DNA of 64,000 nt from Paenirhizobium selenitireducens ATCC BAA-1503 (GCF_000518785.1 NZ_JAEG01000010.1:62001-126000); one strand, 5' to 3'; positions 16,317 to 25,615 are shown, numbered from the stretch's first letter. A program made the numbers and translations. Notes: a model not told the origin generated them from the letters alone.

Positions 16317-19226
16317 TCACGCGGCGATTTTGCTGAAATCTATCCGGCTGTCCAGATCAAGGTCGAACCGGCCGTAAGGGTTGACGTGTGCATAGATCAA
16401 CGGTGTGAGACCGCGATAATCTTCCGGTGCCATACGGCCGTGCCAGGCTGGTTCGGCAAGCACGGTTTGCAGCATGCGCGTGTTCACATAGACGAGCGAT
16501 GCCTGAAGGAGGTGTAGCGCCAGTGCCGATACCTCCTGCTCATCAACTCGGTTGGTCGCCATTTCTCCGCCCTTGCCGAAGAAGACAAAACCGTTGGCGC
16601 TGTTCCAGTTTTCAACTACGTTGAGGCCTTCGTGAATTTCCCGGCGGAAGGCTTCCTGCCGCAGATAGCGGCATAAAAAGATCGTTTTGACTGCCCGACC
16701 GAGTTCATTCAGTGCCTTGTAGGTTGGATGCATGACTTCCCCCCGCGCGAAGCGGCGCAGGATTGCCTCTGGATCGGCGGTGCGCGTCTGCATGGCAGCG
16801 GCATATTTGACCATCTCGTCATATTGCTGCTCGATCTCCTCCCAGTTGATCGGATTGGAAAGGATCGGAAGCAGGTTCGGCAATCTTGCCTTAAAGGCAG
16901 CGTCTGGCAATGCCAGCTTCTGCCGGGCTATGGCTTTCAGGCGCGGGGCGAGCTCAAATCCGAGTAATCGGCAAAAGGCGAAACCAACGGCGCTTTGCCC
17001 GTGGCTATCGACATATTGCCGCTGGATTTCCAGATCAGTGCAATGGCGAAGAACACCTTCGATCATCGATGCAACTTCCGACGACGAGCACCGCTTGAGC
17101 TGGGAATAGACGCAGGTGGCTCGCTTTTCGACATGCCAGTAGATCATGACGCCGCGCCCGCCATAGCGGGCGTGCCACTCGGTCATCAGGTTGCGATCCC
17201 AGGCCCCGAACTTCGTGGAATCCGATGCGCAGGCCGTTCCGGCGTCTCCCCAGACCGCTGCATTGCGAATTGCAAGCGTGGCATTGGCAACCCGAGCGCA
17301 GGCGTCCCGCAATGCGCCCGCGTGAATGAAGCGGCGATGCACGTGCAGAAGTTCCTCGTAGCTGGCATCGGTGGTGGCACCGGCCACCCGCTTCAGACCG
17401 GCATTGGTGCCGAGGCCATAGAGGCAAAGAAGCAATCGCTGATCCAGAACAGCCTTCGGCAATGCAACGCGGGAGGCCGAGGTCTCGAACGCATCGAGAA
17501 GCCCGGTGTCGAGCGCCGCCTCCTTCAAAACATCAAGCAGGCCCGTCATCGGCCAGCGCTGACTGATTTCTGATTTTATGGCTGCCAGCCCTTTCGGCTC
17601 CGGCGCTGGCTTGAACGGCGTGATCGATATCCGGTTTTCGCCGCGCCAGAGGATTCTCACCTTCTCGTTTCGTGGCATTGTTTCGTTCAGAAGCAGCAAC
17701 TCGTGTTCCAGCTCCTTGCGAACCATTGCCACAAATTCGCATGCGTCCTGTGTCAGGTTCAGCTTGGAATAATAAGAGGAGCGTCGAGCCGCAAAATCCT
17801 TCGGCAGATCATCATCGGGATTGCGGTATCGGTCCGCGCCGACAACCCAGATTTCCTTGGACCGGATGCATTCCCGCAGTTGGGTCAGGACGCAGAGTTC
17901 ATAACTGATCCGGTTGACGCGACCATTTCCATCGATGACAGAACTGCGCCACTTTGCCGGGATCACACCGTCTATCGGCACTTCGTTCTGCGGCACGAAC
18001 CGGCACCCGTCCTCCAGCCTTGCCTTGATCCAGTCGAGGGCGGACAAAACTGGTCGCCAAACCGCATTGTTCGACCGGAACTCCAGCACGGAAAGCAGGC
18101 TTGGTAGCATCCGGCGATAATGATTGGCCCATGAATTGCGCATGACTGCATAGATGCGGCGGTCAAGCGCACCCTTGGCACTGCTTTCCTTGATGATCGC
18201 CGCCAGCTTTTCCTTGCCGACAACCGGAAAGATGACATCGCAGATGCGACCGTTCGGATCGTCAATCGATGCGGTTGCAATGTCGACGAGCAGCCGTTCC
18301 TTGCCATAGACCCGTTCGACATCCTTGGCGATGTCACCCACCACCTTCCGTTTCGACCGGGTTGTGATCTTGTGCACCGTTTCCACAAGTAGTTCGACCA
18401 TTGCATCGGTCATCGCCGTTTCCCGCGCCATCAGATACACCGCATAAAGCGCGAGCTGGCGGGTTTGCGTGTGACGGCGCATCTCCGATGCCTTTTCGCC
18501 GGAAACCCGGCGGGCAACATGCTCAATCCACGCCGGGTTGATGGTTGAAAGCATATCCCGTGGGAGGTTCAGTTTCCGGATGAACGCCAGCCGGGCGGTC
18601 ACCTCCAGAATGTTGTCGAGCGTTGCTCGCCCCGCATCGGCCTTCATCGCATTGAAACCCGTCGGCCCTTCCGCATCAGCCAGGGAGCTTTCCATCGCTG
18701 CAACAGACTCCGGCGGTAGCGCGACGCCCACCTCATAAAACCAGCCGTCCAGATATTGTTGCCGTTGCGAACGAACAAGCCGTTCAAGCTCCTTGGCAGA
18801 CGGACCATAGATATTGCGATCCCGGCACCAAAGAAACACCGCTTCAAGCATGGCGCTGACGGATTGTCCGGACGGGCAAAGTTCGCCGATAATCCAGAAG
18901 GACAGCATTTCCCGGTCCACTCGCGTCATGCGGCGATATCCAAGATACTGTAAAATCTCGGCGCAATGCCGACGAGCAGTTCTCCCGGCGAAATCATAAT
19001 CGGACAGTTCGTCGGCTGGGACGCCGATCTGCTCGGCCAGGTATTCGGCAGCATCGTTCGGGACCAGTGTGCCATCATCAGCGAAAAAACCGCGAGCGCT
19101 GAAAAACTTCAACTGCGCGGCCAAGCCAAGCCTCGTCGCGGCTGGTTTGGAATTGATGAAATCAATGTCGGCGAAGCTCAAACTCCATCGGCCGACAAAA
19201 TCCGAACTGGAAATACCCGTACTCAT
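16317..19226 (-). CDS. tnpA: Tn3-family transposase TnpA
   Basis: A 969-residue Tn3-family DDE transposase of normal length. The start [20 protein letters not shown] has GAGGAG seven bases upstream; an ATG 33 bases earlier lacks this. The C-terminal catalytic half shows [32 protein letters not shown] and a late Glu-containing segment ending in [13 protein letters not shown]. It performs replicative transposition into cointegrates, resolved by TnpR at the other end of the element. The start codon lies 88 bases from the right terminal repeat. No lesion is seen, so the element may be active. Confidence 0.95.
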   Translation of the reverse strand: MSTGISSSDFVGRWSLSFADIDFINSKPAATRLGLAAQLKFFSARGFFADDGTLVPNDAAEYLAEQIGVPADELSDYDFAGRTARRHCAEILQYLGYRRMTRVDREMLSFWIIGELCPSGQSVSAMLEAVFLWCRDRNIYGPSAKELERLVRSQRQQYLDGWFYEVGVALPPESVAAMESSLADAEGPTGFNAMKADAGRATLDNILEVTARLAFIRKLNLPRDMLSTINPAWIEHVARRVSGEKASEMRRHTQTRQLALYAVYLMARETAMTDAMVELLVETVHKITTRSKRKVVGDIAKDVERVYGKERLLVDIATASIDDPNGRICDVIFPVVGKEKLAAIIKESSAKGALDRRIYAVMRNSWANHYRRMLPSLLSVLEFRSNNAVWRPVLSALDWIKARLEDGCRFVPQNEVPIDGVIPAKWRSSVIDGNGRVNRISYELCVLTQLRECIRSKEIWVVGADRYRNPDDDLPKDFAARRSSYYSKLNLTQDACEFVAMVRKELEHELLLLNETMPRNEKVRILWRGENRISITPFKPAPEPKGLAAIKSEISQRWPMTGLLDVLKEAALDTGLLDAFETSASRVALPKAVLDQRLLLCLYGLGTNAGLKRVAGATTDASYEELLHVHRRFIHAGALRDACARVANATLAIRNAAVWGDAGTACASDSTKFGAWDRNLMTEWHARYGGRGVMIYWHVEKRATCVYSQLKRCSSSEVASMIEGVLRHCTDLEIQRQYVDSHGQSAVGFAFCRLLGFELAPRLKAIARQKLALPDAAFKARLPNLLPILSNPINWEEIEQQYDEMVKYAAAMQTRTADPEAILRRFARGEVMHPTYKALNELGRAVKTIFLCRYLRQEAFRREIHEGLNVVENWNSANGFVFFGKGGEMATNRVDEQEVSALALHLLQASLVYVNTRMLQTVLAEPAWHGRMAPEDYRGLTPLIYAHVNPYGRFDLDLDSRIDFSKIAA

Positions 19227-19313
19227 TAAAACGCTCCTCAAATTAGAGCGCAATGTCATGAGCGGACGCTTCTCCGGTCAATCCCGCAAGCTACGTTCCC
19301 ACAACGTTCTTCG

Positions 19314-19349
19314 AGTTGGCCAAAATCGCAGCTTCGGGCCGACTGGGCC
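19314..19349 (-). repeat. Right terminal inverted repeat of the transposon
   Basis: Reading plus it starts AGTTGGCCAAAATCGCAGCT; its reverse complement is identical over 36 bases to the left end. It supplies the run-on codons at the 3' side of the broken TIR frame. Confidence 0.95.
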
Positions 19350-19354
19350 ATATC
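19350..19354. repeat. Right target-site duplication (ATATC)
   Basis: The second copy of ATATC, in the same orientation as the left copy, directly abuts the right terminal repeat. Confidence 0.92.
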
Positions 19355-19759
19355 GGTCGGGCTGTCTGCTGACGGAAACAATGCGATCGGATTCATCCCT
19401 TTTGATCCGTCGGCAACACCGAGTTCCCACGGCACCCACTTGCTCTCTTTGCTATTTTTGCTTGTTAGAAGGACGAAGCGCTTCGTCTGCTTAATGCGCG
19501 TTTTCAACAGCGCGGCAGTTTTGGCCGTTGTATACGGCGGCATTTCTGGGTCCTTCTCGTCCGTGTAAACAAGCGCTCCGTGATTTTCGAGTACGATTGT
19601 TGCTCCAACGACTAGATCCTCATCTTTGCTGGAGTGCGAGAGAAATGTGGAGCCATTTAACGAGCGAGACGAGGCACTTCTTCGGATTACTTGCTGTTCA
19701 GTCAGTGTCTTTTGGGCTGCAAACGAACGAAGTTCGGCTCTGGTAACAAACTCAGGCAA
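19350..19759 (-). pseudogene. 5' part of thsB2, Thoeris TIR protein, interrupted by the transposon
   Basis: This part encodes 136 residues of a classical TIR protein: MPEFVTRAELRSFAAQ, then STFLSHSSKDEDLVVGATI, then KRFVLLTSKNSKESKWVPWE with the likely catalytic Glu112 in WELGVADG. TIR enzymes of Thoeris make a cyclic-ADP-ribose-type signal from NAD. The start is TTG with AAAGGA seven bases upstream; it begins 21 bases after thsA. After PTDM the frame runs into the transposon and ends at 19256 with 30 unrelated residues, so a stable truncated protein is possible. The true C-terminus lies at 5383-5532. The loss probably disables this sensor; whether the active site still folds is unknown. Confidence 0.93.
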
Positions 19760-19780
19760 CTGTACATCCTTTTAAGGAAT

Positions 19781-21226
19781 TCATTTTTGCTGACGAGCGA
19801 TGATTTTCTCAACGATCGCCAACAGCGCGTCGTTCGTTTTTGTTTCATCGCTCAAGGCGGCGAGCTCATCATCGGTAGGCCGTCTGGCGTCCGCCCCCGT
19901 GGAAGGCCAATGGCTGCCGCGCAACGTTTCGGCAATCTCCTTTGCTGCGCCGCCGGTAGACCCAACAGGGAGCAAAAACACGCCTGCTGCCTTGGCCTTC
20001 TCAAATTCCTCAAGCACACCATCGGCAACAACGGCGCTTCCGCCTGACATTTTCGAGCCTCCGAGAAAAACCACAGTCCCGGAGTTCCGCGCAAGCTCAG
20101 CGCGATGGGCCGACCATAGTGCTTTATCGGTGGTGTCTCCTGGTGCGGGCTGCGGAAACGGCCTTGAAACAAGCCTTTGATCAATATCCCACCCACCATC
20201 CGCGCGAAGTGCTTCGAGGAAACCTGAAATAGACGCAGACCCAACGAGCACACCCGACCCAGTGACCAGACTCAGTCCATTAGCTCCAATTATCCGGCCA
20301 ATCGCTTCGGAGAGCCGATATAGCGTGGCAGCTTTAGCGTCCCCCGCTTCAATAGGCCAACTCCCGCTCACCCAGATCCTGTGCTTGGCAACTCGTCGCT
20401 CTACCTGCTTTAAAAGGGCCGGGACCTCGTCATAGTCATCGATCTCAACTGCGATCAGACCGTAACGCTGGAGATCCTTGGCCCATAAAGCATGCTGTGC
20501 CGCCCGCGCTTTGTATTCGTCTGGATTCTTAAAATCATCAGCTTTCGGTGGCCTCACGATAGCGAAATGTTCTGGTGGAGCGTCAGAAAAGCTCTCTCTT
20601 ATCATGGAGAGAACATGCCGAACGTTGGGATCCGTAAGGCTCAGCCCAACAAACAGCATCGACATTCCGGTGAGATGAGCTTGCAGCAGTGGAAGGAAAG
20701 CCCCACGCTTCGAACGATAGAGCTCATAGTCATCGGTCGAGATGACGATATCGTCGAGTCGATCGACTGAGCCATGCATTTTATAAAGGCGGACTGCCCC
20801 AGCTTTGGCCTTCAGGGAAAGGTCTTTAGAACCAGACACAACATCTACCGGTCGCCGGATCGCTTCAAACGCTCGTTCGACGAGCCTATCGTAGTTTGTT
20901 GTCCAGATATGGCGAACCGGAAGGCGCGCTATAATCTCAAGTGCTTCAGGCACCGGTAGATCTTTGCCGATTTCCGTCTTGATCACATTACGAACGCGCG
21001 TTGCACCCCCGCTTTCTCGGATGTGCCACTGCGCGAGTGCTGCCAGATCGTAGATGTCGCCTGAACTCAGGCCAAGTTCTTCTCCGATCTCACGAAGCAA
21101 TGATGACCATGACGGATATCCAGCCGCCATCGAAACGCCTGCGCCAAGAAACACTGCACCAGTGCCCTCATGGAGGGATGTAGGAAACTCCTTGAGGAAG
21201 CGTGTTTTTCCTGAGCGCACAACCAT
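19781..21226 (-). CDS. thsA: ThsA, Thoeris SIR2-SLOG NADase effector
   Basis: A 481-residue protein with the domain order of Thoeris ThsA. The N-terminal SIR2 domain has VFLGAGVSMAAGYPSW, Asn111 in TTNYDRLVE and His151 in YKMHGSVD, at nearly the same positions as the known NADase residues of Bacillus ThsA (about 112 and 152, from memory). The C-terminal SLOG/STALD domain (about 283-475) has IWVSGSWP, LSLVTGSGVLVGSA, VVFLGGSKMSGGSA and GVFLLPVGSTGG. The known role: the TIR partner makes a cyclic ADP-ribose isomer on phage infection, which binds SLOG and activates NAD depletion and cell death. It begins one base after the thsB1 stop and is followed by thsB2, forming a three-gene operon. Confidence 0.95.
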   Translation of the reverse strand: MVVRSGKTRFLKEFPTSLHEGTGAVFLGAGVSMAAGYPSWSSLLREIGEELGLSSGDIYDLAALAQWHIRESGGATRVRNVIKTEIGKDLPVPEALEIIARLPVRHIWTTNYDRLVERAFEAIRRPVDVVSGSKDLSLKAKAGAVRLYKMHGSVDRLDDIVISTDDYELYRSKRGAFLPLLQAHLTGMSMLFVGLSLTDPNVRHVLSMIRESFSDAPPEHFAIVRPPKADDFKNPDEYKARAAQHALWAKDLQRYGLIAVEIDDYDEVPALLKQVERRVAKHRIWVSGSWPIEAGDAKAATLYRLSEAIGRIIGANGLSLVTGSGVLVGSASISGFLEALRADGGWDIDQRLVSRPFPQPAPGDTTDKALWSAHRAELARNSGTVVFLGGSKMSGGSAVVADGVLEEFEKAKAAGVFLLPVGSTGGAAKEIAETLRGSHWPSTGADARRPTDDELAALSDETKTNDALLAIVEKIIARQQK

Positions 21227-21227
21227 T

Positions 21228-21716
21228 TCAACGACCTGCTGCGGTTGCGGCGGCCTCGATCCAAGCTGCTATGTTGTTGTATCCATCATCCCGAACCCAA
21301 TCGTAGGTCCGGTAAAGGCTGCTAAACGGAACCTTTCGACCAGCCTGCGTAATTTCCCAATAAGACAGCGGGTTTTTACCCTGTACATCACCACCTAGCT
21401 GCGGATGCTTCACATTGTGGATATCGATCGCGAGAATGCCTTTTTTCAACTCATAGCTTCGCTTGATTTCGTGTCGTACCCACGGCCGATCGTATGTCTC
21501 GGCACCAAACAGGACGACCGTTACAGAGGTTCCTCGAAGCTGTTCCTCGATCCAATTTTCGATGCCGCCGGCCCGCTTCTTCACGGATTCAAATTCCGCC
21601 TTGTCGTAAAACGGAGGGGCATCACCAGATGCCCTAACTACCCAAGAATCTCTGACCTGGACGACTCTATGGACGTCCCGGTCATAGTGAAAACTAAAAA
21701 ATACCTTTCGCGCCAT
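21228..21716 (-). CDS. thsB: ThsB1, DUF1863 TIR-like Thoeris sensor
   Basis: A 162-residue ThsB-type TIR protein (DUF1863). It begins MARKVFFSFHYDRDVHRVVQ, the usual ThsB opening, with GGGGGCAGGA just upstream; the 55 extra codons upstream are not supported. The catalytic Glu is likely Glu83 in PWVRHEIKRSYE; the WIEEQLRGTSVTVVLFGAET strand precedes it. The role from Thoeris: it senses phage and converts NAD to the cyclic ADP-ribose signal that activates ThsA. It is the first gene of the thsB1-thsA-thsB2 operon. Since thsB2 is disrupted, it is now the only intact sensor, and the system may have a narrowed phage range. Confidence 0.93.
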   Translation of the reverse strand: MARKVFFSFHYDRDVHRVVQVRDSWVVRASGDAPPFYDKAEFESVKKRAGGIENWIEEQLRGTSVTVVLFGAETYDRPWVRHEIKRSYELKKGILAIDIHNVKHPQLGGDVQGKNPLSYWEITQAGRKVPFSSLYRTYDWVRDDGYNNIAAWIEAAATAAGR

Positions 21717-21914
21717 TCCTGCCCCCTTCTCACATCCCAGAAATATGGTTGCTTCAGGATATACCCGCAAGGGTTGGTCACACTCGGACTTAAACGTTTT
21801 CTCCGATTTTTTTTGTGATTCCAATCCTCTGATCGCGAGCTTATTCAAGTCCAAGCTATCCATTGCAAACCACCGAAGCATGTGACTCTACTTTATCGGT
21901 AAAAGGGGCTTCCT

Positions 21915-22523
21915 ATGAACGAGAGCTATTGGCTGCTTGCGATAAAATTGTATGTTTCATTGGCTGGCTTCACCGCTTTACCCGTGATCTGGACAGTTTT
22001 TTCAAACGTTCCACTAAACAAAGCTGGGCCGCATTTCGATGTTTCTCCGCATTTCACTGATGCTGAAAAGCTCTTGCTCCAACAGCACTACGAACGGATC
22101 CGGGGAACGTTGAGCTTTTGGAAAACCCAGGCCGAGAGATACAAGCGTGCCCATTTCTACTGCCTCTCGTGGACGATTCCATCGTCGGTAATCGTGCCCG
22201 TCCTCGCGCAAGCGACTGACACTGATGCATATTCAAAGTGGCTGATTACGGTCGTATCGGCATTTTCAGCAATCCTTCTTGCATTGCATCGAGCGTTCAA
22301 GGTCTCCGACAACTACCGCGCATATCGAGAAGGTGAGTCAATGTTCTACGACACCTACCGAAGGATGCTCGATCGCCCCGAAACTTTCGGTGACGCGAGC
22401 ACCAGGGTGGAGAGGTATTTTGCAGAAGTCGAAGAACTGAGGAAATTCATTAGAAACACTGAAACAGATAACACACCTTCACTTGATCAGACTAAAAGCC
22501 AGAAAGCAGAAGACTCTGGTTAG
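21915..22523 (+). CDS. SLATT-like (DUF4231-type) membrane protein next to Thoeris
   Basis: A 202-residue membrane protein. Hydrophobic segments lie at about residues 5-29, 82-99 and 108-126; the pair after a helical stretch (HYERIRGTLSFWKTQAERYK), followed by a cytosolic helix rich in charge, resembles SLATT/DUF4231 proteins. Those are predicted pore-forming effectors of nucleotide-signal conflict systems and often sit beside SLOG, TIR or SMODS genes. The ATG is preceded by AGGGG. It is divergent from thsB1 with 198 bases between. It may be an extra effector or an unrelated neighbour; the family call is by pattern only. Confidence 0.65.
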   Translation: MNESYWLLAIKLYVSLAGFTALPVIWTVFSNVPLNKAGPHFDVSPHFTDAEKLLLQQHYERIRGTLSFWKTQAERYKRAHFYCLSWTIPSSVIVPVLAQATDTDAYSKWLITVVSAFSAILLALHRAFKVSDNYRAYREGESMFYDTYRRMLDRPETFGDASTRVERYFAEVEELRKFIRNTETDNTPSLDQTKSQKAEDSG

Positions 22524-22719
22524 TAGAGGCCGGCAATGCGAGATGCCGGCGTAGCTGTCGATCCTCAGGCCCATGGACCAGATTGAGGACATTGCATCTA
22601 AAGTTTCAAGTCGGCCCAACCATTGAAAGCGCAACTCGAGGCGTTGTTACGGCTTTAGCTCGCGAGAGCACTGCAATTGGATAGGTAATAGTTAGGGACA
22701 GAGAGGGACGCAGCAGCGA

Positions 22720-23781
22720 ATGAGAGAGCAGATCGACGAGCCTGAAATTCCGTCCACCATGCCGGACATCGCGGTCACGGTGCTCGGCTTCGATAATGAA
22801 TATGCCGCAGAATGCTTGCGGCTCGGCACGAGGGATCTAGTATACGAGATCGGCCGTTATATCGACATCAGCACACTCGACGGCATCACGGTTGCGGTCG
22901 ATTACGATGCGGCGCTTAGGGGGCTCGATCGCGGTATCGAAGGGCTTCGTCCCGAAGAACGCACCAATGACAAGGGGTTGGTCGGCGTAGGCAAGTCAGT
23001 GGTCGTCAGGCGTGATGAGCAGTTCCGGACACATATCGTGCTTCTGGCAGATTTGGTCTGCGTCCTTGCGTTTGCCGAGGAGGATCGTAACATCGACGAT
23101 CTTCGCACGGCGCTGGCGATCATCTCCCATGAATGCGCCCATGTCGAAGAACACGCGGATCGCGACCGCCAGTTCCCTGGTGTCCTGCTCGGCTACAGAG
23201 CGACGGACTATGTCGGCAAGCTAGAGCAGCAATTCGCGGAATCTTTCTGGGGCGAATATGCGGTATGCCGTGCCTCTGCACCCTGGGCACGGAATCAGGA
23301 AACGCGTTATCGGGAAAATGTCGCGACCCGGCTCACCGGTGCGCGAAGCAGGGCGCGTGATGCTATCCGTTCTTACCGTTTGCATGGCGACGTCGAACGG
23401 GTATTGCAGGAGGCGGGCGCAGCGCTTCTGGAGCCATTGCGGATGGCATCCTACCTGTTCGGCCATCTCGACGGCATAGCCGAAGAAGAACTGCCTGATA
23501 TCGCCGCAGAGCTGGTCGGTGCTGATGCCGCGATCGCTGCGGCCATTACCGAACTCGTTCCGCAGATGCGGTCCCTTTGGGACCGACGCGGCGAATGGGA
23601 AAGCTATGACGGGTTGATAGCGCTGGGCCGAACAGCGTTCAGGCTCATCCATGCGTGCGGTGTCCATGTGACGCCGCAGGCAAACGGAAGCGCCTATATC
23701 AATGTGCCTTTCACTGCCGACACGATGCCGGCGGGTGCGACGCAAGCCGATCTCTACCGCCTGATGATGGGAGGCAGGTAG
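22720..23781 (+). CDS. Zincin-like (HExxH) protein of unknown function
   Basis: A 353-residue soluble protein I do not recognise as a named family. It carries a zinc-metallopeptidase signature, His137-Glu138-Cys-Ala-His141 within IISHECAHVEEHADRD, with FAESFWGEY about 40 residues later as a possible third-ligand helix. The rest is mostly helical, with many Glu and Arg residues and no signal peptide or membrane helix. It lies in the defence island between the SLATT-like gene and a PD-(D/E)XK-like orphan, so a role in phage conflict is possible. It could also be a generic plasmid-borne peptidase. Confidence 0.6.
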   Translation: MREQIDEPEIPSTMPDIAVTVLGFDNEYAAECLRLGTRDLVYEIGRYIDISTLDGITVAVDYDAALRGLDRGIEGLRPEERTNDKGLVGVGKSVVVRRDEQFRTHIVLLADLVCVLAFAEEDRNIDDLRTALAIISHECAHVEEHADRDRQFPGVLLGYRATDYVGKLEQQFAESFWGEYAVCRASAPWARNQETRYRENVATRLTGARSRARDAIRSYRLHGDVERVLQEAGAALLEPLRMASYLFGHLDGIAEEELPDIAAELVGADAAIAAAITELVPQMRSLWDRRGEWESYDGLIALGRTAFRLIHACGVHVTPQANGSAYINVPFTADTMPAGATQADLYRLMMGGR

Positions 23782-24037
23782 CAGAAGAACGGTGATGCAC
23801 ATGCAGCGGAGGATGGAACGGCCGGCACATACGGCCCGCTCACCTCTTTCCCTTCGCACCCCTTACCAGCTCCGGTCTTTCGGCTCGCTTTTTCCGGCGG
23901 ACGCGTCGTAAGATCGCTTGAACCTGCCGATGGCAAATGACTAGTCAGCGCATCGCACTGCAGGGGATACGTCACCGCTTTCTCGCAGCCTATGCGACCG
24001 TCGGTACGGGCGAGCACCGGAAAGGAAATCACCTGCC

Positions 24038-24991
24038 ATGACCCTCAAGGCTGCCATCGAGCAACGTTATCCGCATAATGGCGGTCGTGTACCCGCCATG
24101 CGTGAACGGATCATCGAGGTGGCTCAGGCCTATCTCGATGCGGGGCAGGGGGATGTCAACGCGCTGCAACGCCTCTGCTCGACCGACGAATTCATGTACT
24201 GGCAGCAATTGTCGGAAGTGCTGCTGGGATACCAGCTCGGCGAAGCCGGCATCACCTTCACACATCAGGCCGCGGGACCGGATTTCCTGATCGAGCGCGA
24301 AGGCAGGCGGATCTGGGTCGAAGTTATCACACCGACCCCCACGGGGATTCCGGCCAATTGGCTGGCACCCGCTGAGATCAACGGTGTCAGGGATTTCCCG
24401 CATGAGCAGATCCTGCTGCGATGGACGGCCGCGATCAAGCAGAAGGCGGAAGTGCTGCTGGGTCAGCGCGGACAGCATGCCGGCTATTTGGGGGGCGGCA
24501 TTGTCGGCGCCGACGATTGCTACGTCATTGCGGTCAATGCCCGTCTGCTGCGCGGCTATGGCGGCACGTTCACCGAATTGACTGGCATTAGCCAATGGCC
24601 GTTCGCCGTGGAAGCGACACTTGCGATCGGGCCGCTTCAGGTCCGCATCAACCGCGACACGCTAGAATCCTCAGAACCCGAGCACCAGCAACGTTACGTC
24701 ATCCATAAGCCGGTGGGGCAGCCAGTCCCTGCCGACACCTTCCTCGATGAGCGCTTTGCGCCGATCAGCGCGATATGGGCAGCGGATATCGATGAGATGA
24801 CGCTGCTCGACCGTCCGGCAAGCATGGTGGTCGTGCATAACCCGCGCGCGACGCATACCCTCCCGCTCGGGCTCTTGCCGGCGCAGGAGGAATACAGGGC
24901 TGCCGTGCTGGATGACGAGCACTACCAGCTCGAACGCATACAAGGCATTAGCGCTCAAGCGCAGGAGATCTCCGTTACGGTTGAACCATAA
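24038..24991 (+). CDS. Hypothetical protein with a PD-(D/E)XK-like motif
   Basis: A 317-residue soluble protein. GPDFLIEREGRRIWVEVITP (Asp82, Glu95) has the layout of a PD-(D/E)XK nuclease core, strand-turn-strand with Asp then Glu, but the following Lys is replaced (EVI), so activity is uncertain. The remainder shows no known domain. The C-terminal region around DRPASMVVVHNPRATHTLPL has a repeated hydrophobic pattern. It follows the zincin-like gene after 256 bases with no obvious shared promoter and is convergent with the DUF2958 remnant. A nuclease-like defence or repair role is an inference. Confidence 0.6.
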   Translation: MTLKAAIEQRYPHNGGRVPAMRERIIEVAQAYLDAGQGDVNALQRLCSTDEFMYWQQLSEVLLGYQLGEAGITFTHQAAGPDFLIEREGRRIWVEVITPTPTGIPANWLAPAEINGVRDFPHEQILLRWTAAIKQKAEVLLGQRGQHAGYLGGGIVGADDCYVIAVNARLLRGYGGTFTELTGISQWPFAVEATLAIGPLQVRINRDTLESSEPEHQQRYVIHKPVGQPVPADTFLDERFAPISAIWAADIDEMTLLDRPASMVVVHNPRATHTLPLGLLPAQEEYRAAVLDDEHYQLERIQGISAQAQEISVTVEP

Positions 24992-25043
24992 CTCCTTCCT
25001 GGCCGGAGAAGGAGAGCGGTATGAAAGCCGCTCTCGCTTCGCA

Positions 25044-25387
25044 TCAGGCATTGATCCGACCGAGGCGGGATGCTTCCGACATGTAAGCGGACAAAGTCTG
25101 CTTGGCCTCGAAATGAAGGTCACGTTTGATCTTCAGGCCGAACGGACCACTGATGCTACTCAGCTCGGCAATACTGACCGTTCCAAGCTCGGGATATCCC
25201 ATGCCAAGGTCGCACAAGCCGAACGCATGGTCCGGCTCATCCGGATCGATCTCCGAGAGCAGCCAAGTCGCGCCACCCCATGGGGTGAAAAGCTTGATGA
25301 CCGGTGAGAAATCGATCTCGCTTTTAGTGCCCTTGAGGGGCTGCTGCTGGCGACCATTCGCCAGCAGGCTTTGGTGAAGAGTTTCAT
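25044..25387 (-). pseudogene. DUF2958 protein gene with a one-base frameshift
   Basis: The start MKLFTKA is followed, one base out of frame, by LLANGRQQQPLKGTKSEIDF and then an intact rest: VIKLFTPWGGATWLLSEIDP, AFGLCDLGMGYPELGTVSI, GPFGLKIKRDLHFE, ending GRINA. This is the DUF2958 family of plasmid proteins, about 115 residues, function unknown. One base is missing near codon 7, so the gene is either broken or affected by a sequence error. Total length is 344 bases, one short of a multiple of three. It lies 10 bases behind another frameshifted small gene and would form an operon with it. Confidence 0.85.
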
Positions 25388-25397
25388 CGCCGCCTCC

Positions 25398-25615
25398 CTA
25401 TGCGTCTGCTTTGGGATCGCGAAGGACGATGCGGCCGTTCATCGGGACCGCCTCAGCACCAGCGTTCCGCCGTCGCCTTCTTCATGGGCGAAGAAGGCGC
25501 CCATCTTGGTACAGTAGCCCTTTCGGCCTTCGCCTTTACTTTCGCTGACCACGTAGGCGTGGAAGCTCGGCGCTTTCGGCTCTTGCTTGCGGTTTTGTTT
25601 GTTTTTGAGGTTCAT
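25398..25615 (-). pseudogene. Small conserved plasmid gene with a one-base frameshift
   Basis: The in-frame part encodes MNLKNKQNRKQEPKAPSFHA and then GRKGYCTKMGAFFAHEEGDG, ending at a premature TGA after 58 codons. One base out of frame the coding continues EAVPMNGRIVLRDPKADA to a TAG, the common end of small proteins that precede DUF2958 genes on alphaproteobacterial plasmids. Thus a single base seems deleted after TLVL. Function unknown. Two adjacent single-base losses suggest operon decay. Confidence 0.7.

Larger units (their letters stand above)
5533..19349. mobile_element. Complete 13.8-kb Tn3-family transposon carrying an RND efflux module
   Basis: The ends are 36-bp perfect terminal inverted repeats beginning GGCCCAGTCGG and ending TTTTGGCCAACT, flanked by direct ATATC copies. 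A serine resolvase gene lies just inside the left end and a 969-residue Tn3 transposase just inside the right end, both on the minus strand, so the machinery genes are split by the cargo. Cargo: TetR remnant, HlyD/RND pump, methyltransferase, TetR, flavoprotein, ICMT-like protein, alpha/beta hydrolase, SDR, and a hydrolase-tail remnant. Insertion disrupted the second TIR gene of a Thoeris system. Intact ends, target duplication and uninterrupted tnpA and tnpR suggest a recent and possibly still mobile insertion. The ends do not start with the common GGGG of Tn3 repeats. Confidence 0.93.

Noticed and set aside
19256..19349. C-terminal 31 codons of the TIR open frame taken as natural
   Set aside because: They are encoded by the transposon terminal repeat and inner end; the natural C-terminus lies at 5383-5532.
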